Assembly (NCBI RefSeq): GCF_024741235.1
Contig: NZ_JANSKA010000007.1
Location: 74,781 to 116,049, forward strand
Source of the DNA: Tractidigestivibacter montrealensis
GTDB lineage: Bacteria; Actinomycetota; Coriobacteriia; Coriobacteriales; Atopobiaceae
Direction: 5' to 3'
Length of the DNA: 41,269 nt
In this document: one piece after another, positions 22,506 through 30,870 of the stretch
How positions within the stretch are numbered: the stretch's first letter is position 1
Layout: each line of letters opens with the position of its first letter
Made by a program: the position numbers and the translations under genes
The notes under the pieces: generated by a model
What the model was told of the DNA's origin: nothing
The model's input: only the letters and a program-made list of their open reading frames with translations
The model's database searches: none

Positions 22506-23324
22506 CTACCTCACCGGACGGGGGCGCGGCATGTTGTCCATGTCCCAGTCGCCCTGGTCGTGCAGGTCGGCATCGGGTGCCGCGGGCTCGGGCTGAGCCT
22601 CGGCAGCAATGTCGTCCGGCTCGTCGAGCTCCTCGTCCTGGGCGGGAGCGCCAGGTGCGGGCACCGGGGCGGGCGAGACGAGCGTGGACTCGGGGCTTGC
22701 GGGGGCCTCGGGCGCTGCGGCGGGCGCGGGCTCCTCGGGGGACACGGGTTCCTCGGCAAGCGTGGCCTCATCCGGCACGGGGTGCTGGTCCGGGGCGCCG
22801 TCCTCGGCAGCGCCCTGCTCGGCAGCCTCGTCTCCGCCATCGGCCGGCTCCGAGACGCTCTGTACCAGGTTGACGATGCCATCGACAATGGCGTCGACGT
22901 CGGGCTCGGGCTCGCCACCGCCGGTAAACGCCCACTCCATGATCCACACGGCACTCGAGAGCGCGGAGGTCACCAGGACGTCATCGGGGCACGGGAACAC
23001 CACGTCAAAGGCACGCTCGTTGCCGGGCACGGGATAGGTGCGGCCGCAGGTGATGTCGCCGGCAATGTTGGTTCGCGCGAGAAGCTCGACCGTCATGTGC
23101 TCGAGAAGGTGCGCGAGCTCGGTGTTACCCATCGAGTCGCGGAAGCGGCGACCAGCGTCACCCATGCACACGTGGTCCGCAATTTCGGGCATGAGATGAA
23201 AGACGCGCGCGGTTGCCTCGATATCCTCGCTGGTCATAAGCGGGGCATCGGGGGCCATCTCAACAAGGGCGTCGAGGTCCCTCGGCCCTACCGTGACCTT
23301 CTTGATTTCCACGAGCTGGGCCAT
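22506..23324 (-). CDS. stand-alone cyanophycin-synthetase-like N-terminal domain protein
   Basis: 272 residues. Residues ~1-135 resemble the N-terminal domain of cyanophycin synthetase CphA. HVCMGDAGRRFRDSMGNTEL, then AHLLEHMTVELLARTNI, CGRT, and FDVVFPCPDD line up with the CphA pattern of GT-x-GH-x-VEH-x-ALELQ-x-G...GRT...YNVVFEY. In CphA this domain binds the growing polymer. No ATP-grasp or Mur-ligase domain follows. Instead there are ~130 residues rich in Pro, Ala and Glu, probably disordered, ending in a basic PRPRPVR. No cyanophycinase or synthetase gene is in the window. The similarity is from memory of the family and needs a profile search. Confidence 0.68.
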   Translation of the reverse strand: MAQLVEIKKVTVGPRDLDALVEMAPDAPLMTSEDIEATARVFHLMPEIADHVCMGDAGRRFRDSMGNTELAHLLEHMTVELLARTNIAGDITCGRTYPVPGNERAFDVVFPCPDDVLVTSALSSAVWIMEWAFTGGGEPEPDVDAIVDGIVNLVQSVSEPADGGDEAAEQGAAEDGAPDQHPVPDEATLAEEPVSPEEPAPAAAPEAPASPESTLVSPAPVPAPGAPAQDEELDEPDDIAAEAQPEPAAPDADLHDQGDWDMDNMPRPRPVR

Positions 23325-23489
23325 CGTGCGGCTCCCCTTCTTTTGCGCCCGCGAGTGCGGACAGGCGGTCTAGTCTAGGCTCCATTGTAGTTAAAACCCA
23401 GACTGAGCCGTCGGCGCATGGCCGGACGGCGCGCGCCGGGCGGCAACGCGCAGGGTAGAGCCCAACCAAAGCGCGGCCAAACGCTGCCC

Positions 23490-24998
23490 TTAGGCGCCTT
23501 GTTCCCCTTCTTCGCCGCGCGATTCGCCCGAGTCGGCCTGATGTTGCGACTTTTCACGCAATTTAGCGACGCGGGACTGGAGCTGCGCGGCAGGGGCGGG
23601 CTTCTCGGCGGGCTCTGAAGCAGGCGCGGTGGCCTCGTCCTTCTCGGGCGCCTTGTCCTTGCTGTCTTCGGGGGCCTCGGGCTGCTCGTCTTGCGCGGGC
23701 GACTCCTCTTCCGTGGGCTCGGGCGCCGTCACGCGGAGCATGGCCACGCGGCGGCCGCGCATGGACTGCACGCGGAAGGTGTAGCCGTCCTTGGTGATGA
23801 CGTCACCGGGGTGCGGGAGCTTGTCGGCCGTGTCGGTGATGAAGCCGGCGATGGTCTCGTACTCCTCGTTGTCCTCCACGGGCCAGCCCAGGTCGATGGC
23901 GTCGTCCAGCGAGAAGCGGCCGTCGACAAGCCACTCGCGGTCCGAGAGCTTGGTGAGGTACTTGTTGTCGGGGTCGAACTCGTCCTCAATCTCGCCCACG
24001 ATCTCCTCGACGATGTCCTCGATCGTGATGACGCCGGCCGTGCCGCCGTACTCGTCCACCACGATAACCATCTGGTCGTGGCTCGACTGCATCTCGGAGA
24101 GCAGCGGGATGATGTCCTTGGTATCGGGCACGAAGTCCGGCGTGCGCATGTGGCGCGAGATTTTCTCGGTGCCGCGGCCGTCATCGATGATGGGCGAGAT
24201 GAGGTCCTTGATGTGGGCGATGCCCACGATGCGGTCGACGTTGCCGCGGTAGATGGGGATGCGGCTGAAGCCGGTGCGACGCATGACGGAGAGCACCTCG
24301 TTGAGCGTGGCGTCCTCGCGCATGGCGCACATGTCCACACGCGGCACCATGACCTCGCGGGCGATGGTGTCGCCCAGGTCGATGACCTCGTGGATCATCG
24401 ACTTCTCCTCGTCGGAGAGCTCGTCGGAGTCGGTGACCATGTACTTGATCTCGTCCTCCGAGACCTCCTGGCGATCCTCGGTGGACTTCACGTGCAGCAG
24501 ACGCGCGATGCCGTTGGCGCTTGCGGAAGTGAGCCAGATCAGCGGCTTGACGGCATGCGAGAACCCGCGCAGGAAGCCGGCGACGCGCTTGGAGACGCCC
24601 TCGGCGTCGGCCATGGCGATGCGCTTGGGCACGAGCTCGCCCACCACGATGGAGAAGTACGACACGATGAGGGTGATGAGTACCGTGGCCAGGCCGTTTG
24701 CGATGCTGACGTCCATGCCAAAGCTAGAGAGCCACAGGCCAAGCGGTTCGGAGAGGCTGGTTGCGGCAAACGCAGACGAGAAGAACCCAACAAGCGTGAT
24801 GGCAACCTGGATGGCGGCGAGGAACTGCGTGGGGTCCTCAATCATGTCTGCCGCAGTGGCCGCCCTGGCGTCACCCTCCTCGGCGTCATGGTCTAGCAGC
24901 ACTTTCCGCGCTGTAGAAAGTGCCATCTCCGACATCGAGAAGTACCCGTTCACAAGGGTAAGCAGAAACGTGACGAGAATCGATAAGGCTATGTCCAT
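23490..24998 (-). CDS. CNNM/CorC-type membrane protein (DUF21-CBS-CorC_HlyC)
   Basis: 502 residues. The N-terminal DUF21 membrane domain (~1-180) has four helices, including MDIALSILVTFLLTLVNGYF and the family piece SEMALSTARK. Two CBS domains follow (~210-335; VMVPRVDMCAM, FSRIPIYRGNVDRIVGIAHI, VIVVDEYGGTAGVITIEDI). The CorC_HlyC domain then covers ~345-425 (EWLVDGRFSLDDAIDLGWP). The last ~75 residues are acidic, then basic and low in complexity. The family is often labelled hemolysin, but many members act in Mg2+ or Co2+ export or resistance. AGGAGG is present but 14 bases before the ATG, an unusually long gap. It diverges from the gene at 25216. Confidence 0.92.
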   Translation of the reverse strand: MDIALSILVTFLLTLVNGYFSMSEMALSTARKVLLDHDAEEGDARAATAADMIEDPTQFLAAIQVAITLVGFFSSAFAATSLSEPLGLWLSSFGMDVSIANGLATVLITLIVSYFSIVVGELVPKRIAMADAEGVSKRVAGFLRGFSHAVKPLIWLTSASANGIARLLHVKSTEDRQEVSEDEIKYMVTDSDELSDEEKSMIHEVIDLGDTIAREVMVPRVDMCAMREDATLNEVLSVMRRTGFSRIPIYRGNVDRIVGIAHIKDLISPIIDDGRGTEKISRHMRTPDFVPDTKDIIPLLSEMQSSHDQMVIVVDEYGGTAGVITIEDIVEEIVGEIEDEFDPDNKYLTKLSDREWLVDGRFSLDDAIDLGWPVEDNEEYETIAGFITDTADKLPHPGDVITKDGYTFRVQSMRGRRVAMLRVTAPEPTEEESPAQDEQPEAPEDSKDKAPEKDEATAPASEPAEKPAPAAQLQSRVAKLREKSQHQADSGESRGEEGEQGA

Positions 24999-25171
24999 GC
25001 GCGAGTGCGCAACCTCCTTGGACGACGCGGGTGCGGCTGCAGGCCGGGTGGCGGCAGCCGCGGCTGTTTTCTAATTCTATAAGAAATACCCGTTGGACGC
25101 GGAGTTACGCACGAGTCTTAACCCAATGGTTCGTATCGGCTTTATGCGTTCGCGAGGGTGCCATATGCGGC

Positions 25172-25180
25172 TGGTACGAT
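25172..25180 (+). promoter_or_regulatory. putative extended -10 promoter of the EEP-domain gene
   Basis: TGGTACGAT reads as TGn plus TACGAT and lies 35 bp before the GTG start. No convincing -35 is seen. Confidence 0.4.
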
Positions 25181-25215
25181 GTGTGGCCCAAAGGCCGACC
25201 AGCGAAGGGAGCGCC

Positions 25216-26541
25216 GTGGCCGAAGACACCGACAGCACGCGGGATCCGCTTGATCCCATTCCCGACGTTGACTGGGCAATGGAGATGGGAGACGCCGAAG
25301 ACGGACTTGGGCCCATATCGTATGACCAAGCAAGCACCAGCGCAGAGGCGGGACATACCCGCGTCATGCCTGTTGCTGCTCCCGGGGCCCGCATGGATGG
25401 CACGCAGCCCAGCCTGTATCGGAGAGATTCTCCCAGTGCAAAGCACGGATATGCGACAGCCAGCGAAAACGGATATGCCGGGTATACCGGGAGGCCCGAT
25501 GCGCGAGCTCAAAAGCCGAGGCGCCGCCCAAAACGGGCCCGGCACGGGTTTCTGAGCTTTATCTTGTGGCTGGTGATGCTCGCGTGCCTGGGGTTAATGG
25601 CAATCAGGTGCCTTCCGGCATCGTACTCCGATGGTCGCGCGGTGCCGGAGCTCGTCTCATTTGTTCCGGCTCTCTTTGTGCCGGTGCTCGCATGCCTGGT
25701 TCTGGCTGCGCTGTGGCGACGCCGGGTTTTGCTCGTTGTGAGCGCAGCGGCTCTCGCAACCATTGCCGCCTGGCACATCGGGTACTTTGTCCCAACGTCG
25801 CGCGTGAGCTCTTCAGCGATAACGAGTGTGCAGGCGTCGGCCTCTACCAGCGATAACGCCGCGCGCATCATGACGCTCAACACGTACAACGGAAACGCCT
25901 CCGCGGCAGAAATCGTCGCCCTGGTCAAGAGCTACAACGTGGAGGTCCTCTGCCTGGAGGAGCTTACGGATGCCGAGGTGCAGGCGCTGAGCACGGCGGG
26001 GCTCGATACCGTCCTGCCATACCACGTGATTTCCGATGCGGCGTCAGAAATCAACAACGGAGGGCGCAACGGCATCTGGACGGCGGCGCCCATGTCGAAT
26101 GTGTCCACCAACCTACTCCCCATTAACACGAGCTCGATGCCAGCGGCCGATATTGTGGTGGGTGAGACAACGGTGCGCATCGTGGCGGTGCACCCCAACT
26201 CGCCCGTGCGCGGCGCCCAGAACGAGTGGAGCCAGGGGCTTTCTGTCATCCAGTCGCTTTCTGGGTACAACCACGCCTACCTGCTGTGCGGTGACTTCAA
26301 CTCGACGTGGGATCACGCGCGCTTCCGCGAGCTTCTTGGTGATACGTTTGTGGATGCCGGGGAACAGAGCGGACAGGGGTTCCACATGACGTACCCCTCA
26401 AGCGGCAAAGTTCCCTCGCTCATCGAGATCGACCACTTTGTGTATTCAAAGTCCTCGGGCATTGTGGTGAGCAACCTTGAAGCGGTGGCTGTCAGCGGAG
26501 CGGACCACCGAGCGCTGATAGGAATCCTCGAAGCGTCCTAG
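25216..26541 (+). CDS. membrane-anchored endonuclease/exonuclease/phosphatase-fold protein
   Basis: 441 residues from GTG 25216 with GAAGGGAG upstream; an ATG 41 codons earlier lacks a site. The first ~115 residues are hydrophilic and probably disordered. Three hydrophobic helices follow (FLSFILWLVMLACLGLMAIR, then two more), and then an EEP catalytic domain facing out. Catalytic landmarks are RIMTLNTYNGN (Asn), VLCLEELTD (metal Glu), CGDFNST (Asp/Asn), IDHFVYS and the terminal SGADHRAL (His). The topology resembles YafD-type EEP proteins. The substrate could be a nucleic acid, phospholipid or phosphoester; nothing nearby decides it. Strong hairpins follow its stop. Confidence 0.86.
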   Translation: MAEDTDSTRDPLDPIPDVDWAMEMGDAEDGLGPISYDQASTSAEAGHTRVMPVAAPGARMDGTQPSLYRRDSPSAKHGYATASENGYAGYTGRPDARAQKPRRRPKRARHGFLSFILWLVMLACLGLMAIRCLPASYSDGRAVPELVSFVPALFVPVLACLVLAALWRRRVLLVVSAAALATIAAWHIGYFVPTSRVSSSAITSVQASASTSDNAARIMTLNTYNGNASAAEIVALVKSYNVEVLCLEELTDAEVQALSTAGLDTVLPYHVISDAASEINNGGRNGIWTAAPMSNVSTNLLPINTSSMPAADIVVGETTVRIVAVHPNSPVRGAQNEWSQGLSVIQSLSGYNHAYLLCGDFNSTWDHARFRELLGDTFVDAGEQSGQGFHMTYPSSGKVPSLIEIDHFVYSKSSGIVVSNLEAVAVSGADHRALIGILEAS

Positions 26542-26591
26542 GGCGGGGCACCGCAGGTGCCCCGCCCCCTCCCGCGCAACGCGCGGGAGGG
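26541..26591 (+). terminator. two consecutive GC hairpins after the EEP gene
   Basis: GGGCGGGGCACC pairs with GGTGCCCCGCCC (26541-26567), beginning in the stop codon. CCCTCCCGCGC pairs with GCGCGGGAGGG (26567-26591). No T-run follows, so this is termination by structure or mRNA-end protection. Confidence 0.55.
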
Positions 26592-26616
26592 ATTTGCATC
26601 GAACTCGGCTCCGTTA

Positions 26617-26679
26617 CATAAAAAGCCTCTATCGGACGGAATTCTTGCTGTCCCCGCATAAAAAGCCTCTATCGGACGG
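26617..26679 (+). repeat. mirrored 23-bp repeats, left pair
   Basis: The unit CATAAAAAGCC-TCTATCGGACGG occurs identically at 26617-26639 and 26657-26679, 40 bp apart, with an unrelated 17-bp spacer. The right pair lies in inverted orientation at 26800-26862. Confidence 0.9.
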
Positions 26680-26799
26680 CAGCAACGTTCGCTCGAAATC
26701 AAACTATTAACTACATTTTCAAAATTTTGCAATTTTAGACGATTATATCCAGAACCATGTATGTTTATTTAGATGCTTGATGTTTCGGCTCCAAGGCGG

Positions 26800-26862
26800 C
26801 CGTCCGATAGAGGCTTTTTATGCAACGGCATCGATTTGACCGTCCGATAGGGCGTTTTTGTG
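26800..26862 (-). repeat. mirrored 23-bp repeats, right pair
   Basis: The reverse complement of the unit occurs exactly at 26800-26822. A diverged copy (CCGTCCGATAG then GGCGTTTTTGTG) lies at 26840-26862. The spacing is again exactly 40 bp with a 17-bp spacer, mirroring the left pair. Confidence 0.9.
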
Positions 26863-26920
26863 CAAGAACCACACGCAGCACGTATGGAAGGCCCCAGCAT
26901 TAGCCCGCCAACGACCAGGC

Positions 26921-27901
26921 TTACATCGTGGTGCCGAACAGCCTTTCGCACAAATCTCGGCGCCGGGCGAGCATGTTCGCGTTCATGGGGTTGCGACGAA
27001 TACCAAGTTGTTGCTCGAGCTCAGCAGTAAATGCATTGAGCGCTTCCCCGTTCTTAAGAATGCCATTTGTAAGAGTCATTACCTTATAACCCATGGCTTC
27101 CAGAGTCGCACGACGACGCTCGTCTTTCGTCTTTTGGCTTGAATTGAGGTGGTTGTCGTCGCTGTCATATTCGCAGGCGACTCTAGCGTTCTTCCAACAG
27201 AAGTCTGGCTTAATGGAACGCTGGCCTGCGAGGGGCCAGTACTCCTGAGGCACGAGTAATTTCCGATTCATCTCAAATCCGCCAAGGCCCGCACCGCCGC
27301 TTGGCCTTCCCAACTGGAAGTAGATTGCGATGTCGGTTTCGCGAGGAGAATTTGAATCGGGGACAGCAATTTGCAGTGCGTCGCTTGCTCCCGTTGCCCC
27401 GCGAACTCGGAGCGCACGGGCAGCCGATATGTATTCTCGACACTCAGCGTAGCTTACAAGTGGGTCAACATCCCAAACAACGCCCTCATCTGTCCACGGA
27501 ACCAAGCCGTATGTCCCCATAAGCTCACAGGCAACTTGCGCCAGAGATACCGTATCGAGGGTAAGGCCGAGCTGAGCAATCACCACAGGGGCTCGGCATA
27601 TATAGATGCCATCCCCCGCTTCAATGAGCTGTTTGGACCCAAGAGGTGCTCGCCATTTATGAATGTCTACATTTGCAACGAAGCATCGACCAAAGGAACC
27701 ACCAAATACAAGATCTAGGGGCTGATTTTCCTCGCACAGACATAGGTCGCGGGCGCGAGCGACTTGTCGTGTGATATCAAAAGCTCGCGACCCAAAAGCC
27801 GAAGCGATTTCATCCTCGCGCACGGTACCGCCCACGGAACGCGCTGACCGCCAGAAGCGAAGCGCCGAACTCGACCCCACACAGATTGCCTTGGTGTCCA
27901 T
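26921..27901 (-). CDS. uncharacterised protein with DUF559/Vsr-like nuclease C-terminus
   Basis: 326 residues with AGGGGAGGG before the ATG. I do not recognise the N-terminal ~200 residues (ICVGSSSALRFWRSARSVGG), although similar openings recur in coriobacterial proteins I recall. Residues ~225-310 look like a small PD-(D/E)xK core of the DUF559/Vsr kind: KPDFCWKNARVACEYDSDDN, a Lys/Arg-rich helix (KTKDERRRATLEAMG), then YKVMTLT. Base composition is lower in GC than in neighbours. A palindrome-like ATTAC-N5-GTAAT (27957-27971) lies upstream. It might be a defence or mobile-element nuclease; no partner methylase or toxin gene is adjacent. Confidence 0.75.
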   Translation of the reverse strand: MDTKAICVGSSSALRFWRSARSVGGTVREDEIASAFGSRAFDITRQVARARDLCLCEENQPLDLVFGGSFGRCFVANVDIHKWRAPLGSKQLIEAGDGIYICRAPVVIAQLGLTLDTVSLAQVACELMGTYGLVPWTDEGVVWDVDPLVSYAECREYISAARALRVRGATGASDALQIAVPDSNSPRETDIAIYFQLGRPSGGAGLGGFEMNRKLLVPQEYWPLAGQRSIKPDFCWKNARVACEYDSDDNHLNSSQKTKDERRRATLEAMGYKVMTLTNGILKNGEALNAFTAELEQQLGIRRNPMNANMLARRRDLCERLFGTTM

Positions 27902-28033
27902 GTTGCCCTCCCCTAGCGATGTTCCTTGGCATTCCCTTGGGATGAATGTATCACTAATTACATCAAGTAATTTTTCTTATCCCCATCTCTCGTTAAGCAA
28001 TATTTTGGAAAATACAAGGTAGATGCTACTGCG

Positions 28034-28049
28034 TGACAGCTATGTGTCA
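28034..28049. promoter_or_regulatory. inverted repeat TGACA-N6-TGTCA
   Basis: Five-base arms around GCTATG, 88 bp upstream of the 90-residue ORF and within its divergent intergenic region. It is a possible operator. Confidence 0.3.
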
Positions 28050-28136
28050 GAAAGTGGTATGTGCACAGTCAGTAAGATGCAAGTGCCATCCCCTATGCTT
28101 GGACCATCGTAAAGCCAAGAGTAAGGAGGAATTACC

Positions 28137-28409
28137 ATGGCGCTCTATTGGCCGGAAGCAAGGGTCGCGTTGGAAATAGTGGACGATCCCGCATCAAAGC
28201 CGTACGAAGGCCCGGATGACTGGACCGTACTGCACGTGACTTGCGCAGACATTTATGATGTCCATAGATTCCAGAAGATTGGACGAGAGCTCGGGAGGCT
28301 CCTCGGAGAAGATACCTCATTCATGGATGACCCGTTGTGGCAACGAAAGAACGCCGAGCTTCATGCCCAGCTCACGGGAGGAATTCCACCTTTCGGCGTC
28401 TATCGTTAA
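28137..28409 (+). CDS. 90-residue protein, possibly a minimal relative of the nuclease-like C-terminus
   Basis: 90 residues with an excellent AGGAGG 7 bases before the ATG. I do not recognise it as a named family. YWPEARVALEIVDD followed by DDWTVLHVTCADI has the same spacing of strand-acid-strand elements as WKNARVACEYDSDD ... YKVMTLTNGI in the divergent gene next door. It then ends in a helix (RFQKIGRELGRLLG). It could be a stripped-down nuclease fold without the basic helix, hence perhaps inactive or regulatory. TGACA-N6-TGTCA (28034-28049) lies upstream. Composition is lower in GC than in the flanking housekeeping genes. Confidence 0.7.
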   Translation: MALYWPEARVALEIVDDPASKPYEGPDDWTVLHVTCADIYDVHRFQKIGRELGRLLGEDTSFMDDPLWQRKNAELHAQLTGGIPPFGVYR

Positions 28410-28435
28410 CGAGTGACACACCCTCGCATGCACAC

Positions 28436-28466
28436 AAAACAGCCGGCCAGCAAATTGCTGGCCGGC
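28436..28466 (-). terminator. terminator of the EF-G-like gene
   Basis: GCCGGCCAGC (28442-28451) pairs perfectly with GCTGGCCGGC (28457-28466) around 5 bases. The minus strand continues TGTTTTGTG. It is 34 bp past the stop. Confidence 0.85.
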
Positions 28467-28499
28467 ACTGAGTTCAAATATTGTAAGCGTACGAGCCTA

Positions 28500-30575
28500 C
28501 TACTTCTCCCCGGCGGCGCGCTTCTCGGCGTACTCGGCAGCAAGCTTTGCCTGGATGTCATGCGGCACCTGCTCGTAACCCGAGAGCTCCATCTCGAACT
28601 CGCCCGTACCACGCGAGAGCGAGCGCAGGCGCGTGGCGTAGTCCGTGACCTCGGCATACGGGATGGTTGCCTCGATGGTAGTCTCGCCCGCGGCAACGCC
28701 TGTACCAGTGGACATACCCTCAACGCGACCGCGCGAGGCGGAAACGTCGCCCATCACGGAGCCAGCGTAGCTGTCTGGCACGGTGATGCGCAGGTGCGCC
28801 ATAGGCTCGAGAAGCACCGGCTCGGCCTGGGCAACGGCCTTCTGGAAGCCAATACGTGCCGCCGTCTTGAACGCCATCTCGTTGGAGTCCACGGGGTGAT
28901 ACGAGCCATCGTACACGGCAACCTTGACGTCGATCATGGGGTATCCAGCCAGCACGCCTTCGCGCATGGTCTCCTGCACGCCCTTGTCGATGGCCGGGAT
29001 AAAGCCGCGCGGAATGTGCCCGCCCACGACCTCGTCCACAAACTCGTAGCCGTTACCGGGGTTGGGCTCGATGCGCAGCCAGCAGTCACCGTACTGGCCA
29101 GCGCCGCCGGTCTGCTTCTTGTGACGACCCTGGGCAGAAGCCACGCGTCGAATGGTCTCGCGATACGGAATCCGCAGAGCCACGGTGTGTGCCGTCACGC
29201 CCGCGCGATCCTCGAGGCGATCAAGCAGCACGCTCACCTGTGCCTCACCAATGGCCGAGATAACCGTCTGACCGGTGTCCTCGTCGCGCTCAACCTTGAG
29301 CGTGGGGTCGGCATCGGCTGCTTTCTCGAGAAACGCGTACAGCTTGCCCTCGGTGCCGCGCTTATCGGGCTCGATTGCGATACGGTAGAGAGAGTTGGGG
29401 AAGCGGAACGCCGCAGCCTCGACCTTGCCGGTGACGGAAAGCGTGTCGCCTGTCATGGCCTCGAGCTTAGGCACCACCACGATGTCGCCGGCCGCCGCAG
29501 AAGGAACCTCTTCGGTCTCACGACCGCACATGAGATAGAGGTGCCCCAGGCGCTCGGTCTTGCGCGTGCGCGCGTTGGTGAGCTCGATGCCCTGCGTGAG
29601 GGTGCCAGCCAGCACCTTGAGGAAGGAGAGGCGTCCGTTCTGCGGGTCGTTGAGGCTCTTGAAGGCAAAGGCAACGGGGCGGTCGTCGTCCGGTGAGATG
29701 TCAAGCTGCTCGCCATTGACCAGCGGGATGCGACCAAAGTCCGCCATCGTGGGGAACCAGCCAACAATGGCGTCCATAAGCGAGAAGAGGCCCTCCTCGC
29801 GCACGCAGGAGCCAGCAAAGACGGGGACAAACACGCGCTCGGCCATGGCCTTGCCGAGAAGTCCCTCGAGCTCGGCCTGCGTGATCTCTCCACCCTCGAG
29901 GTAGCGCATCATGAGCTCATCGTCAGCTTCGACTACAAGCTCGGTGAGGCTGGCGCGAGCCTCGTCGGCGGCGTCCTTGTACTCGTTCGGAACGTCAGTC
30001 ACCACAGGCTTGCCGCCCTCGAGGTGGCGTGCCTTCATGTGGACCACGTCGATGACGCCGCCAAACGCGTCGCCGGTGCCCATGGGAATGGTGACCGCGC
30101 CCAGGTTGTTGCCGTAGTGCTCGCGCAGCGCCTCAAGCGTCACGTCGTAGTCCGCGTCCGGCCTATCGCAGCGGTTCACGAAGATGGCGCGGGCAAGCGA
30201 GAGGTTCTCGGCCGCATACCACAAGCGCGTGGTCACGGTGCCAAGGCCGCCCGCCGCATCAACCACAAAAAGCGCCGTCTCGCACGCACTCATGGCCGCA
30301 TAGGCGTCACCGACAAAGTCGGGGTAGCAGGGCGCGTCAAGCACGTTGATCCGGGTATCTCCCCAGACGACGGGGGCAATGGTGGTGGAGATCGAGAAGC
30401 CGCGCTCGCCCTCCTCCGCGTCGTAATCAAGCGTGGGCTTGGTGCCGGCGTGACCGCCCAGACGGGTCGTCTTGCCCGTCAGGTGCAGCATGGCCTCGGC
30501 CAGCATGGTCTTGCCCACGCCGCCTTGGCCCACAAGGACCACGTTCTTGACCTTCTCAGTGCCCTTTGTAGCCAT
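28500..30575 (-). CDS. elongation factor G-like GTPase (EF-G2 type)
   Basis: 691 residues from the ATG at 30575 with GAGGAGGAACC before it. The five-domain EF-G layout is kept: GTPase domain with P-loop GQGGVGKT, switch I region EEGERGFSISTTIAP, then domains II-V (HKKQTGGAGQYGDCWLRIEP and GHIPRGFIPAIDKGVQETM are typical). The switch II motif is DAPCYPDF instead of DTPGHVDF, so the catalytic His is replaced by Tyr, and NKxD is NRCD. That places it with the EF-G-like paralogues found beside a normal fusA in many actinobacteria, not with the main translocase. Its role is not settled; recycling or stress translation has been proposed for paralogues. Single-gene unit. Confidence 0.9.
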   Translation of the reverse strand: MATKGTEKVKNVVLVGQGGVGKTMLAEAMLHLTGKTTRLGGHAGTKPTLDYDAEEGERGFSISTTIAPVVWGDTRINVLDAPCYPDFVGDAYAAMSACETALFVVDAAGGLGTVTTRLWYAAENLSLARAIFVNRCDRPDADYDVTLEALREHYGNNLGAVTIPMGTGDAFGGVIDVVHMKARHLEGGKPVVTDVPNEYKDAADEARASLTELVVEADDELMMRYLEGGEITQAELEGLLGKAMAERVFVPVFAGSCVREEGLFSLMDAIVGWFPTMADFGRIPLVNGEQLDISPDDDRPVAFAFKSLNDPQNGRLSFLKVLAGTLTQGIELTNARTRKTERLGHLYLMCGRETEEVPSAAAGDIVVVPKLEAMTGDTLSVTGKVEAAAFRFPNSLYRIAIEPDKRGTEGKLYAFLEKAADADPTLKVERDEDTGQTVISAIGEAQVSVLLDRLEDRAGVTAHTVALRIPYRETIRRVASAQGRHKKQTGGAGQYGDCWLRIEPNPGNGYEFVDEVVGGHIPRGFIPAIDKGVQETMREGVLAGYPMIDVKVAVYDGSYHPVDSNEMAFKTAARIGFQKAVAQAEPVLLEPMAHLRITVPDSYAGSVMGDVSASRGRVEGMSTGTGVAAGETTIEATIPYAEVTDYATRLRSLSRGTGEFEMELSGYEQVPHDIQAKLAAEYAEKRAAGEK

Positions 30576-30802
30576 GGTTCCTCCTCGAGCCGCATGCCAG
30601 GGCGGCATCGCCGAGGATAAGCGCAACGGCGAAGCCACCGTGCCTTTGTCATTGCGCGGCATCCGCCACGCGTTGGATTCACCTTACCCGCGCGAGCTGC
30701 GACGGATTCTCACGCATCGGGCAGCGTGGGCGCATGCGCCGCAGACGCGATGCAACAGGCGTAAATAACGGCGCAATCGACCCGCGCCGCCGCGCCGCCG
30801 CA

Positions 30803-30833
30803 AGAAAAGAGCCCCGGGCGCGAAGCCCGGGGC
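30803..30833 (-). terminator. terminator of the radical SAM gene
   Basis: GCCCCGGGC (30811-30819) pairs with GCCCGGGGC (30825-30833). The minus strand continues with TCTTTTCTT. It is 38 bp past the stop. Confidence 0.87.
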
Positions 30834-30870
30834 CAGCGATCACAATGCGCGAGAAGCAAACCAACCGCAG

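Larger units (their letters stand above)
26592..26920. other. AT-rich intergenic region bounded by mirrored repeats
   Basis: This gene-free stretch lies between convergent genes. It holds four copies of a 23-bp element (see separate entries) around a strikingly AT-rich centre at about 26700-26780. Short ORFs here run through the repeats and have no ribosome binding sites. Confidence 0.7.

Noticed and set aside
26617-26862. CRISPR array
   Set aside because: Only two repeats per side, 17-bp spacers, inverted halves and no cas genes. The geometry does not fit CRISPR.
26538-26951. Small minus-strand ORFs through the mirrored repeats
   Set aside because: No ribosome binding sites, and their sequence is dictated by the repeats and the GC hairpins.
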